64,000 bases of DNA, taken from NCBI GenBank assembly GCA_050729835.1, contig JBOHLS010000010.1, positions 22,969 through 86,968 of the forward strand, read 5' to 3'. The notes below the pieces were generated by a model that made no database searches, had not been told where the DNA came from, and saw only the letters and a program-made list of their open reading frames with translations. Origin of the DNA: REEB95 sp050729835 (GTDB taxonomy: Bacteria > Pseudomonadota > Alphaproteobacteria > ATCC43930 > CGMCC-115725). A program made the position numbers and the translations under genes. This document shows, piece by piece, positions 43,980-51,283 of this stretch (the stretch's first letter is position 1; each line of letters opens with the position of its first letter).

Positions 43980-44716
43980 CCGCGGCGGCGGCGCGGCTAC
44001 CGCGTTCCTTGTCGGGACAGCGCATCGTCCTGGCCGATGCCGAGATTCTGGCGCGTCACGCCGCCGCCTGGCTGCTCAATCGCGTCCTCGGTACGCCGGG
44101 GCGCATCGCCATCTGCCTTGCCGGCGGCAACACGCCGCGACCGGTCTATGCGCTGCTAGCGCAGTCGCCTTATCGCGATTGCTTTCCGTGGGACCGGGTG
44201 CATTGGTTCTGGGGCGACGAGCGCTGCGTGCCACCCGATCATCCGCGCAGCAATTTCGCGATGGTGCGCGCGGCGCTGCTCGACCGCATCCCGGTTCCGC
44301 CGACGCACATCCACCCGATCGCCGCGGCGGACGGGCCGGCACGCGGCGCGGCGGCCTATGAGGACGAACTCAAGCAATTCTATGGCGCGGACGTTCTCGC
44401 GCCCGACCGGCTGCTCTTCGCCGCGACGCTGCTCGGCTTGGGCGAGGATGGCCATACCGCGTCGCTCTTTCCCGGTGTCGCGGCCTTGCGCGAGCACGTG
44501 CACTGGGCTGCGGGGGTGCCCGAAGCCGTACCCGAGCCGCGGGTGACGCTGACCTATCCGGCGCTCAACAGCAGCGCAGCCGTCGCCTTCCTCGCCAGCG
44601 GCGCGGCCAAACGACCGGTGCTCCAGCGGCTAATTCGCGGCGAGGATATGCCCGCTTCTCATGTGCATCCCGCCGGGCCCATCACCTGGATTCTCGATCG
44701 GAACGCCGCACCATGA
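43976..44716 (+). CDS. pgl: 6-phosphogluconolactonase
   Basis: A 246-residue hydrolase of the NagB-like fold that opens 6-phosphogluconolactone. The motifs ICLAGGNTPRPVY, HWFWGDERCVPPDHPRSNF and LLGLGEDGHTASLFPG are the three standard Pgl signatures, with the catalytic His in the last. The start at 43976 overlaps the zwf stop (ATGA). The next gene again overlaps by 4 bp. Confidence 0.95.
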   Translation: MTAAAARLPRSLSGQRIVLADAEILARHAAAWLLNRVLGTPGRIAICLAGGNTPRPVYALLAQSPYRDCFPWDRVHWFWGDERCVPPDHPRSNFAMVRAALLDRIPVPPTHIHPIAAADGPARGAAAYEDELKQFYGADVLAPDRLLFAATLLGLGEDGHTASLFPGVAALREHVHWAAGVPEAVPEPRVTLTYPALNSSAAVAFLASGAAKRPVLQRLIRGEDMPASHVHPAGPITWILDRNAAP

Positions 44717-45510
44717 CGGACGAGACCGGCCCCCTGCCGCGTGCGATCGCGATCGAACGCGCCGCGCCGCCGTTCACATTGGCGATCGACGTCGGCGGCT
44801 CGCACGTCAAGGCCTCGGTGCTCGACCGCGGCGGCGCCATGATCGCGACGGCGGTTCGCGTGCAGACGCCGCAGCCGGCGACGCCGCAGGCGCTGTTGCG
44901 CGCGATCAAGGGCCTTGTCCGCATGTTGCCGAACTATGACCGGGTATCGGTTGGGTTCCCCGGCTACGTTCGCCGCGGGCGTGTTCATACGGCGCCCAAT
45001 CTCGGCACCGAACGCTGGGCCGGATTCCGGCTCGATCGCGCGCTGGCGCGACAGCTGCGCAAGCCGACGCGCGTGCTCAATGACGCCGACGTGCAGGGCC
45101 TGGGCGCGATCAAAGGACGCGGCCTCGAATGTGTTCTTACTCTTGGCACCGGCATCGGCTCGTCGTTGTTCCAGGACGGGCGCCTGCTGCCGCATCTCGA
45201 GCTCGGCCAGCACCCGATCCTCAAGAGCAAGACTTACGATCAATATCTCGGCAACGCGGCGTTCGAGAAGAAAGGCGCGCGCGCCTGGAATCACCGGCTG
45301 GGCAAGACCATCGAGATCGTCCGCACGCTGGTGAATTTCGATCGGCTCTATCTCGGCGGCGGCAATACGCGCCTGATCGACTTCGCTCTGCCGCGCGACG
45401 TGAAGGTCACGTCCAACGCCGACGGCATGATCGGTGGCGTTCACCTGTGGGATGCCGCGCTCGATCCGATCTTCGAGCCACCGCGACCGGCCGGCAAATC
45501 GCGCCGGTGA
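44713..45510 (+). CDS. ppgK: ROK-family polyphosphate glucokinase-like kinase
   Basis: A 265-residue ROK kinase. The phosphate loop is AIDVGGSHVKASVLDRGG. VGFPGYVRRGRVHTAPNL, VLNDADVQGLGA (catalytic Asp) and TLGTGIGSSLFQDGRLLP followed by ELGQHP match polyphosphate-dependent glucokinases. It would make glucose 6-phosphate directly for Zwf, using polyphosphate or ATP. The neighbouring glucosidase and GH15 enzymes release glucose, so the position is logical. It overlaps pgl by 4 bp. ATP versus polyphosphate preference cannot be read with certainty. Confidence 0.82.
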   Translation: MTDETGPLPRAIAIERAAPPFTLAIDVGGSHVKASVLDRGGAMIATAVRVQTPQPATPQALLRAIKGLVRMLPNYDRVSVGFPGYVRRGRVHTAPNLGTERWAGFRLDRALARQLRKPTRVLNDADVQGLGAIKGRGLECVLTLGTGIGSSLFQDGRLLPHLELGQHPILKSKTYDQYLGNAAFEKKGARAWNHRLGKTIEIVRTLVNFDRLYLGGGNTRLIDFALPRDVKVTSNADGMIGGVHLWDAALDPIFEPPRPAGKSRR

Positions 45511-45551
45511 GCCGACGCAGCCGATTCCACCGTCCGCAAAGCGCACACAGC

Positions 45552-45740
45552 ATGCGATATTGGGCCGTCTTCTTTTTGGCCGTCACCGTGATCGCTGGCG
45601 CGTTCGGCTTTGGCGGAATCGTCGACCTGGACGCGCCATGGGCCGATATCACCCGGGGATTATGCTTCGTCGGCTTCGTGATCTTTCTCGCCTCGCTGAT
45701 CGCGGCTGCGGTGGTGCGGCACCGTCCGCCATCCGCGTAA
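45552..45740 (+). CDS. DUF1328-type small membrane protein
   Basis: A 62-residue protein with two hydrophobic helices: MRYWAVFFLAVTVIAGAFGF and GLCFVGFVIFLASLIAAAVV. The pattern W-x-x-x-F-L-x-x-x-x-I-A-x-x-x-G-F-G-G is that of DUF1328/YtjA proteins, often stress-linked. Weak ribosome binding site. It follows the glucokinase gene by 41 bp on the same strand and could belong to the gnd transcript. The 195-bp stretch after it holds the next stress promoter. Confidence 0.75.
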   Translation: MRYWAVFFLAVTVIAGAFGFGGIVDLDAPWADITRGLCFVGFVIFLASLIAAAVVRHRPPSA

Positions 45741-45846
45741 GACGCCACCGTCCAGTGGCCTTGTGTTTTTTGCGGATTCGGTCATGCTTCGTATCGTCGG
45801 TTCAGTGGCTAGTCCCGATGCGCCGCCGAAGACGGCCTCAAACTGC

Positions 45847-45871
45847 GGAACTGCATCGGCAGCGTGGCGTT
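45847..45871 (+). promoter_or_regulatory. EcfG-type general stress promoter of the DUF883 gene
   Basis: GGAAC (45847-45851), exactly 16 bases, then CGTT (45868-45871), 64 bp before the ATG at 45936. This is the fourth exact copy of the pattern in the window, with the same spacer length each time. Confidence 0.72.
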
Positions 45872-45935
45872 CTTGTTGCACGCGGCGTTCGCGCAACTGG
45901 CCGGCGTCGCGCCGTGGATTGCCACAGGAGTGACG

Positions 45936-46238
45936 ATGAACGATACCGTTAAAGCCCGCACCAATGGCGCCGATCTCGATGCCATTCGTGACGACATCGA
46001 CACGCTGCGTAAGGATCTCGCGCGTCTCATGGAACACGTCAAGTCGGGCGCCTTCCAGAACATCGGCGGCCGGGTCGAGGAAATGTCCGACGACGCGCGC
46101 CGGCTTTACGATCAGGCGCTTGCCGAGGGCGAGCGCGGCGTCGAGGTGCTCGCCCGCCAAGTCGAGGAGCGGCCGCTGGCGAGCCTGTTGATCGCCTTTG
46201 GCCTCGGCTTCATCGGCGGCCGGCTGGTCCTCCGCTAG
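45936..46238 (+). CDS. DUF883 (ElaB/YqjD-like) membrane-anchored protein
   Basis: A 100-residue protein. Residues 10-75 are strongly helical and charged (DDIDTLRKDLARLMEHVK and so on), a likely coiled coil. A single C-terminal membrane helix follows (PLASLLIAFGLGFIGGRLVL). This is the ElaB/YqjD/DUF883 layout, a tail-anchored inner-membrane protein that in E. coli associates with ribosomes in stationary phase. AGGAG 5 bases before the ATG fixes the start. It has its own EcfG-type promoter and is followed by a holin-like partner gene. Confidence 0.85.
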   Translation: MNDTVKARTNGADLDAIRDDIDTLRKDLARLMEHVKSGAFQNIGGRVEEMSDDARRLYDQALAEGERGVEVLARQVEERPLASLLIAFGLGFIGGRLVLR

Positions 46239-46251
46239 GCCGCTGAAGCCG

Positions 46252-46683
46252 ATGGACGGCATCGTCAAGCTCGCGGCGACCGTCCTTGCCGAAATTAGCG
46301 CACTCGAGCGCGCCAGGACGGTTGCGCCATATTTCGCCCTAGCCGCGGTCTTCGTCTTGCTGGCGCTTGCAGCCGCCGTAGGCGTCGTGGGTTGCGGCAT
46401 CGCCGCCCTGTGGATCGCGCTTCTGCCGGCAGGCGGCCCGTGGGGAGCGCCGCTGATCTGCGCCGGCGTGCTGTTGTGCATCGCCGCGGCGCTGCTCGGC
46501 GGCGGATATTGGCTGTTGCGCGGTCGCGACCGGCCGAAGACCGCGACCAGCGCGCTTGCCGCCGCGCTTGAGAGCGGCGACTTCGCACCGCTGGTCCGCG
46601 AGCACAAGTGGCTCCTGATCGCCTTGGCGCTGATGGGCGGCCTGACTGCCGCCGGCAAGCTCAGCAAGTCTCGAAGAGACTAG
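46252..46683 (+). CDS. Phage-holin-family/DUF1469-like membrane protein
   Basis: A 143-residue protein with two long hydrophobic helices near residues 27-50 and 62-88, and a further hydrophobic segment near residues 122-138. The N-terminus MDGIVKLAATVLAEISALER resembles the amphipathic start of DUF1469/YqjE proteins, which pair with YqjD/DUF883 proteins in operons. The 13-bp gap to the DUF883 gene supports this. Its coding end overlaps the convergent GH15 gene by 4 bp. A structural membrane role in stress is inferred. Confidence 0.75.
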   Translation: MDGIVKLAATVLAEISALERARTVAPYFALAAVFVLLALAAAVGVVGCGIAALWIALLPAGGPWGAPLICAGVLLCIAAALLGGGYWLLRGRDRPKTATSALAAALESGDFAPLVREHKWLLIALALMGGLTAAGKLSKSRRD

Positions 46684-48497
46684 CCGCCCGCGCGATGCTC
46701 GGCCGGGCCTTTGTGCAGGCTCAGATTGTGGGCGGTATTGATGAGCCCGACATGCGAGAACGCCTGCGGGAAATTCCCCAGCAGCCGCTTGGCGTGCGGA
46801 TCGTACTCCTCGGCGAGCAGGCCAACATCGTTGCGCAACGCGAGCAGCCGCTCGAACATCACGCGCGCCTCGCGGCGCCGCCCCGCCAGCGCATAGTTGT
46901 CGGCGAGCCAGAACGAGCAGATCAGGAACGCGCCTTCACTGCCCATCAATCCGTCGGGCGCCTGATCGGGAATATACCGCCGCACCAAGCCGTCAAACGC
47001 CAGATCCTTGGCGACGGCATCCATCGTCTTGATCACGCGCGGATCGTCGGGCGGCAGGAATCCGACTAACGGAACTCGCAACAGTGCGGCGTCGAGCGCC
47101 TTGCCGCCGAACTGCTGCACGAAGACGCCACGCTCGGGATCGACGCCGTGCGTGCAGACCTCGAGGTGGATCTGATCGCGCACCGCAGCCCATCGCTTCG
47201 CCGGGCCTTTGAGGCCGAATTTCTCGGCTGAGCGCACGGCGCGATCGAAGGCCACCCAGGCCATCACCGCTGAATGAGTGTTGCGTTGCTCGGCGCGGCG
47301 TGCCTCCCAGATGCCGGAATCGGGCTCGCGCCAATGGCCTTCGAGGTATTCGAGCAATTCCTGCTGGACGCGTTCGGCATCGTCCTCGGGCTCCGCGCCG
47401 TGCGCACGCGCCGTATAGAAGGCGTCCATCACTTCGCCATAGATGTCCATCTGCCGCTGCAGATGGGCGGCGTTGCCGACCCGCACCGGGCGGCTGTCGG
47501 CGAAGCCCCCGAGCCACGGCACCTCATATTCGCTGAGCCGCCGCTCGCCGGCGATGCCGTACATGATCTGCATGTCCGCGGGCGCACCGGCGATCGCGCG
47601 GAGCAGCCACTCACGCCAAGCCTTTGCCTCCTCGATATAACCCGACAGGATGAAGGCGAAAAGGGTGAAGGTCGCGTCGCGCAGCCAGCAATAGCGGTAA
47701 TCCCAGTTGCGTTCGCCGCCGAGCCGCTCCGGCAGCGAGGTGGTCGGCGCGGCAACGATGCCGCCGGTCGGTGCATAGGTGAGCGCCTTGAGCGTCAACA
47801 GCGAGCGCATCACGGCATCGTGCCATTCGCCGCCGGCCTCGCGCGCACAGCGCGCGCTCCATTCGCGCCAATAGGCTTCGGTGTCGTCGAGCGCGACGGC
47901 TGGATCGAGCGCCGGCGGCTCGTCGTCATAGGAGCGGCACCAACTGAGCGTACACGGCACGGTCTCGCCCGCGCGGACGGTGAATTGGCCGACCGTAGTC
48001 TTGCCGTGCCCCTTGAGCTCGACCGCAGTGCGCAAGACGATGGATTCGGGGCCGGCCACGGCGCGCAGACCATGCGCGCGCCGCCGCACCCAGGGAACGA
48101 TGCTGCCGTAGTCGAACCGGAAGATCGCCTCGAACTTCATCGGCACCGCGCCGCGTTCGCCGCGGACGATCCGCATGACGTCGACGATCCCTTGTCGTGC
48201 CTTGGGCATGAAGTCGATCAGCGTGACGACGCCGGAATCGCAGACGAACCGCGTCTCGAGCACCATCGTGTCGCCGCGATAGCGTCGCTCGACCTTGCGC
48301 ACGGGCTCGACCGGCGCGATCAGCCATCGGCCATTATCGGGCGTGCCGAGAAGCGCCGCGAAGCACGCAGACGCGTCGAAGCGCGGAAGCGCCAGCCAAT
48401 CGATCGAGCCGTCGCGACCGACCAGCGCAGCGGTGGCGCAGTTGCCGATCAGCGCGTAATCCTCGATTCGAGCCGTCGGCTTGCTGGGCGTGGTCAT
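46680..48497 (-). CDS. Glycoside hydrolase family 15 (glucoamylase/trehalase-like)
   Basis: A 605-residue enzyme with an N-terminal beta-sandwich (IEDYALIGNCATAALVGRDG) and a C-terminal alpha/alpha barrel. The first catalytic Glu region is APTTSLPERLGGERNWDYRY followed by CWLRDATFT. The second catalytic region is GLLAEEYDPHAKRLLGNFPQ followed by AFSHVGLIN. The family splits glucose from glucan ends, and several bacterial members are trehalases, so turnover of the trehalose made nearby is an option. No signal peptide is present. The start is set at 48497, before homology begins. An ATG at 48539 would add 14 residues. Confidence 0.9.
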   Translation of the reverse strand: MTTPSKPTARIEDYALIGNCATAALVGRDGSIDWLALPRFDASACFAALLGTPDNGRWLIAPVEPVRKVERRYRGDTMVLETRFVCDSGVVTLIDFMPKARQGIVDVMRIVRGERGAVPMKFEAIFRFDYGSIVPWVRRRAHGLRAVAGPESIVLRTAVELKGHGKTTVGQFTVRAGETVPCTLSWCRSYDDEPPALDPAVALDDTEAYWREWSARCAREAGGEWHDAVMRSLLTLKALTYAPTGGIVAAPTTSLPERLGGERNWDYRYCWLRDATFTLFAFILSGYIEEAKAWREWLLRAIAGAPADMQIMYGIAGERRLSEYEVPWLGGFADSRPVRVGNAAHLQRQMDIYGEVMDAFYTARAHGAEPEDDAERVQQELLEYLEGHWREPDSGIWEARRAEQRNTHSAVMAWVAFDRAVRSAEKFGLKGPAKRWAAVRDQIHLEVCTHGVDPERGVFVQQFGGKALDAALLRVPLVGFLPPDDPRVIKTMDAVAKDLAFDGLVRRYIPDQAPDGLMGSEGAFLICSFWLADNYALAGRRREARVMFERLLALRNDVGLLAEEYDPHAKRLLGNFPQAFSHVGLINTAHNLSLHKGPAEHRAGG

Positions 48498-48669
48498 GCG
48501 GGGCGACGGTCGGCCGTCGCGACAGATGATGTCAAGCAAAACGGCCGCGACGAGGCGTTCCGCGTGTCGGGACGCAACATGGCAACCTCCGGAAGGCGCG
48601 GGTGTGCAACCGGGACAATTTCGCGATTAAAGTCGCCGCGGCCGCAAGGGTTCCCTTTGGGGCGTGCGC

Positions 48670-48858
48670 TTAATGTCGCAGCTTGAGACGATTCAGCAGT
48701 TCGACGAGCCGTCGCGGCAGGGGTTCGGCGCAAATACGGCCGTATAACTGGCGCAGCGCCGCCGCGATCCGATCGGTCTCGCATTGCGTCGGCTTTTCCG
48801 GCGGCACGGCCTTGTTCGGCGCGGAGTGTTCCTTGTCACGGGACGCCGCCATCGGCAT
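48670..48858 (-). CDS. nepR: NepR-family anti-sigma factor
   Basis: A 62-residue protein. After a polar, disordered N-terminus of about 28 residues come the two NepR helices: DRIAAALRQLYGRICAEPLP and RRLVELLNRLKL. The pattern IxxxLRxxYxxxxxEPxPxRxxxLLxxL is the family signature for EcfG binding. Length is typical. ATG at 48858 or 48852 could start it, and no strong ribosome site separates them. NepR holds EcfG inactive until PhyR binds NepR. It is not adjacent to ecfG or phyR, which is unusual. A stress-type promoter candidate lies about 200 bp upstream. Confidence 0.82.
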   Translation of the reverse strand: MPMAASRDKEHSAPNKAVPPEKPTQCETDRIAAALRQLYGRICAEPLPRRLVELLNRLKLRH

Positions 48859-49035
48859 CGGCCTAGGCTCAGCCACGGTGTCGGGCCGGCCGCAGCGGCC
48901 GGACACCACTGCCGAATACGCGAAATACGCGCGGGTCGAAGCCGCTGCCGTCCTTTGCCGGACCGGCAATGACCGTAGGGAAATCGGATCGGTGGCTGCG
49001 TTGAACCATGCGAACGCCTCGCGCCTCTCGAAGAA

Positions 49036-49061
49036 AACGGCGGCGCAGGCGGATTGGTTCA
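49036..49061 (-). promoter_or_regulatory. Candidate EcfG-type promoter upstream of nepR
   Basis: On the minus strand TGAAC (49061-49057), 17 bases, then CGTT (49039-49036). One mismatch from GGAAC, with an allowed spacer. It lies about 180 bp before the nepR start. The 48859-49129 gap holds no gene I can support. Confidence 0.4.
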
Positions 49062-49129
49062 AACCGCTCAGCCCAGCTTGGTCGCGTCGGAACCGGGGTG
49101 ATCGACCTTTTCCGTAAGGCTGTTGGCGG

Positions 49130-49525
49130 TCATTGCAGGGTCTCGAGCTCGGCAAGACGCCGGCAGGCGTGGATGCTGCGCGCACAGGCGCCGATGCAGG
49201 TTTCGCCGTCGTCCTCGTCGACGCAGCGCGCGCATTCGGCGCCGCAGCGCTCGCCGAGCTCGGCGCAGAGCATGGCGAGCGGCCGGTTGAGTCGCGTCGT
49301 GAAATCGGTCAATGACGACGCCAGCGCGCGGTTGATTTCGGCGCAATCGAGTAGCAGCGTGCCAAAGCGGATCGCCTCGACGCCATAGCCGCGTTCGAGC
49401 GCGGCCGCAAGATCGAGGCAGGCGCGATGGCAAGCGTGGCAGCATGCGATGCAGTCCACGCGCTCCAGGCGCTCGAACTGCTCGAACAATTCGTCTTCGC
49501 GTGCGTCGATGTCGCTTCGAAGCAT
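49130..49525 (-). CDS. Cys-rich four-helix-bundle copper-binding-type protein
   Basis: A 131-residue protein with 13 cysteines. They are spaced along predicted helices: DCIACCHACHRAC, LLLDCAE, LCAELGERCGAECARC, and TCIGACARSIHAC. This matches DUF326/Csp-type proteins that store Cu(I) inside a four-helix bundle. There is no signal peptide, so it would be the cytosolic (Csp3-like) form. GGAG before ATG 49525 supports the start. It lies between nepR and phyR, which links metal or thiol stress to this locus by position only. Confidence 0.78.
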   Translation of the reverse strand: MLRSDIDAREDELFEQFERLERVDCIACCHACHRACLDLAAALERGYGVEAIRFGTLLLDCAEINRALASSLTDFTTRLNRPLAMLCAELGERCGAECARCVDEDDGETCIGACARSIHACRRLAELETLQ

Positions 49526-49637
49526 GCTTTTCTCCCAGTGAACCGCGCCACTTTGCCGCTACGAAATCCCGGCCTGATGGGGATGAAACACATGCCGAAA
49601 AGCCCGCTTCCCGAAGTGGCCAAGATCAAGATTTAGG

Positions 49638-49658
49638 CCGACCGGAGTTCGCGGTCGG
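49638..49658 (-). terminator. Hairpin downstream of phyR, possible weak terminator
   Basis: CCGACCG (49638-49644) and CGGTCGG (49652-49658) form a 7-bp stem with a 7-nt loop, about 20 bp after the phyR stop. On the minus strand only CCTAAATCTT follows, so the T-tract is poor. It may be a weak terminator or an mRNA 3' end structure. Confidence 0.35.
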
Positions 49659-49678
49659 TCACAGCCTGTGGCCGGTGG

Positions 49679-50479
49679 TCAGCTGCCGACGACCTCGCAA
49701 AACGCCTCGTTGCCGGCGACGCGGCAGAACAACGCCCGGTTGATCGCGTCCTCGACGACGCGGATGTCGTGCGGGTCGTCGATCACGAACACCGGCGCGT
49801 CGCGCCGGCGCAAGGCCGCCGGGCGGCCGCCGAGGAAAACGACGGGCATATCGTCACCTTCGAGCATGGCGCGCACCGGACCGATGCCGCCCATGCCGCG
49901 ATGAAGATCGACGACGATCAGATCAGGACGCCGTCGCTGAGCCAACGCCGCCGCGCTGCGCGTGTCGGCGGCAACGCCGAGTAGTGTATGACCGGATTGG
50001 CTGATGAGATCCGCGAGATCGTTGGCCAGCGGCTTCTTGTTCTCGATGACGAGGATGCGCGCGACGCAGATATCGCGTAGTACGGCGCAGGACGCGGCCA
50101 GTCGCCGGCGCGCTTCGCCCTTCGGCAGCACGAGCATATCAGCCGCGCGCTCGAGCGAAAATCCCTCGAGCAAGGTCAGCAACACCAGACGACGGTCGGT
50201 CGGTTGCAGACGGAGGATAGCGCGACTCAAATTACCGTCGAATTCGATGTCGGCCGACGCTTCGTCTTCGAGGCCGCAGGCATCGATGGCGTCATGCAGC
50301 AGATCGAAGAGCTGCACGGCGGTGGGGCGACGGGCATCGAGCCGCCCAGGCTCCTGGATCAAGGTTTCAAGGCACAGTTCGATGTAACGATCGCCGGTAT
50401 GCGACGAGCCGGTGACAGCCGCAGCATAGCGGCGCAGTCGCGGCAAACGAGAAAGGATCGATTCGGCGAATGTCCGCAT
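49679..50479 (-). CDS. phyR: PhyR-type anti-anti-sigma regulator with a degenerate receiver
   Basis: A 266-residue protein, the usual PhyR length. Residues 1 to about 135 form a sigma-factor-like domain (SRLPRLRRYAAAVTGS at the start, LQPTDRRLVLLTLLEGFSLE in region 4) that would bind NepR. Residues 141-253 form a receiver domain. The phospho-acceptor Asp191 is kept. The acidic pair is E146-N147 instead of E-D, the conserved Thr in FITAYP-type motifs is Gly (FLGGRP), and the conserved Lys of ITKP is Asp235 (VIDDP). Phospho-activation may therefore be altered. An ATG at 50488 would add three residues. No histidine kinase gene is nearby. Confidence 0.82.
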   Translation of the reverse strand: MRTFAESILSRLPRLRRYAAAVTGSSHTGDRYIELCLETLIQEPGRLDARRPTAVQLFDLLHDAIDACGLEDEASADIEFDGNLSRAILRLQPTDRRLVLLTLLEGFSLERAADMLVLPKGEARRRLAASCAVLRDICVARILVIENKKPLANDLADLISQSGHTLLGVAADTRSAAALAQRRRPDLIVVDLHRGMGGIGPVRAMLEGDDMPVVFLGGRPAALRRRDAPVFVIDDPHDIRVVEDAINRALFCRVAGNEAFCEVVGS

Positions 50480-50574
50480 GACACACACGATATTGTCGAC
50501 GAATGGATGCCGAAATCGTCGCCATCACAGCACGAGCGCGATGCGGCGGGTGTGAGAAAGCTGTGTTTTGAATA

Positions 50575-51279
50575 TTACGAAGATATCGCGGGCCTGAGCA
50601 CGCGCACGCCGGCGGCGCCGACGACAATCGCTTCTGCCGCGAGGCCAAAAAAGAGCCCGCACTCGACGACGCCGGGAATCGCCGCCAATCGCGTCGCCAA
50701 CCCTGCGGGGTCGGCGATGGTGCCGCAAGTGCAGTCGGCGATCAGCAGGCCGTCATCGGTGACGAAATCGCGACCGTCCGCCTGGCGAATGATCCCCGCA
50801 ACGCCGAGTGCCGCCAGCTGGCGCAGCGCCAGCGCACGCGCGAACGGCAGCAGCGCGATGGGAAGCGACGCACGCGCGCCGAGGCGGTCGACCAGCTTGC
50901 TGTCGTCCGCGATCACGATGAAGCGCCGGCTTGCCTGTGCGACGAGCTTCTCGCGCACCAGGCTGCCGCCGCCGCCTTTGATGAGATTGAGCGTGGTGCG
51001 CTCGATTTCATCGGCGCCGTCGATCGCCACATCGATCGTCCGGCCATCGAACGCAACCAGCGGTATGCCGTATTCGCGCGCAAGCGTGGCGGTGCGTTCC
51101 GATGTCGGCACACCGGCGATGCGCAAGCCGCCGGCGATCCGCGTGCCCAGCGCCGCCAGCGCGAACGCGGCGGTGGTGCCGGTGCCGAGTCCGACGGTCA
51201 TACCGTCGGACACCGCCGCGACGGCGCGCTCCGCCGCCGCACGCTTGAAGCCGTCGATCGTCGCTGGCGTTTCCGGCAT
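50575..51279 (-). CDS. rpiA: Ribose-5-phosphate isomerase A
   Basis: A 234-residue enzyme interconverting ribose 5-phosphate and ribulose 5-phosphate, the step after Gnd in the pentose phosphate pathway. The motifs VGLGTGTTAAFAL (phosphate loop), VAIDGADEIE (catalytic Asp) and IKGGGGSLVREKLVA (catalytic Glu and Lys) are all intact. ATG 51279 lies 4 bp after the stop of the Mpo1-like gene, so they form an operon that runs towards phyR. It complements the oxidative pentose phosphate operon at 41-45 kb. Confidence 0.95.
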   Translation of the reverse strand: MPETPATIDGFKRAAAERAVAAVSDGMTVGLGTGTTAAFALAALGTRIAGGLRIAGVPTSERTATLAREYGIPLVAFDGRTIDVAIDGADEIERTTLNLIKGGGGSLVREKLVAQASRRFIVIADDSKLVDRLGARASLPIALLPFARALALRQLAALGVAGIIRQADGRDFVTDDGLLIADCTCGTIADPAGLATRLAAIPGVVECGLFFGLAAEAIVVGAAGVRVLRPAISS

Positions 51280-51283
51280 GGGC

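Noticed and set aside
48524..48558. GGAAC and CGTT upstream of the GH15 gene on the minus strand
   Set aside because: The spacing is only 13 bases, too short for an EcfG promoter.
47274..48686. 470-codon plus-strand frame opposite the GH15 gene
   Set aside because: Antisense shadow of an intact GH15 enzyme. No ribosome site and no domain.
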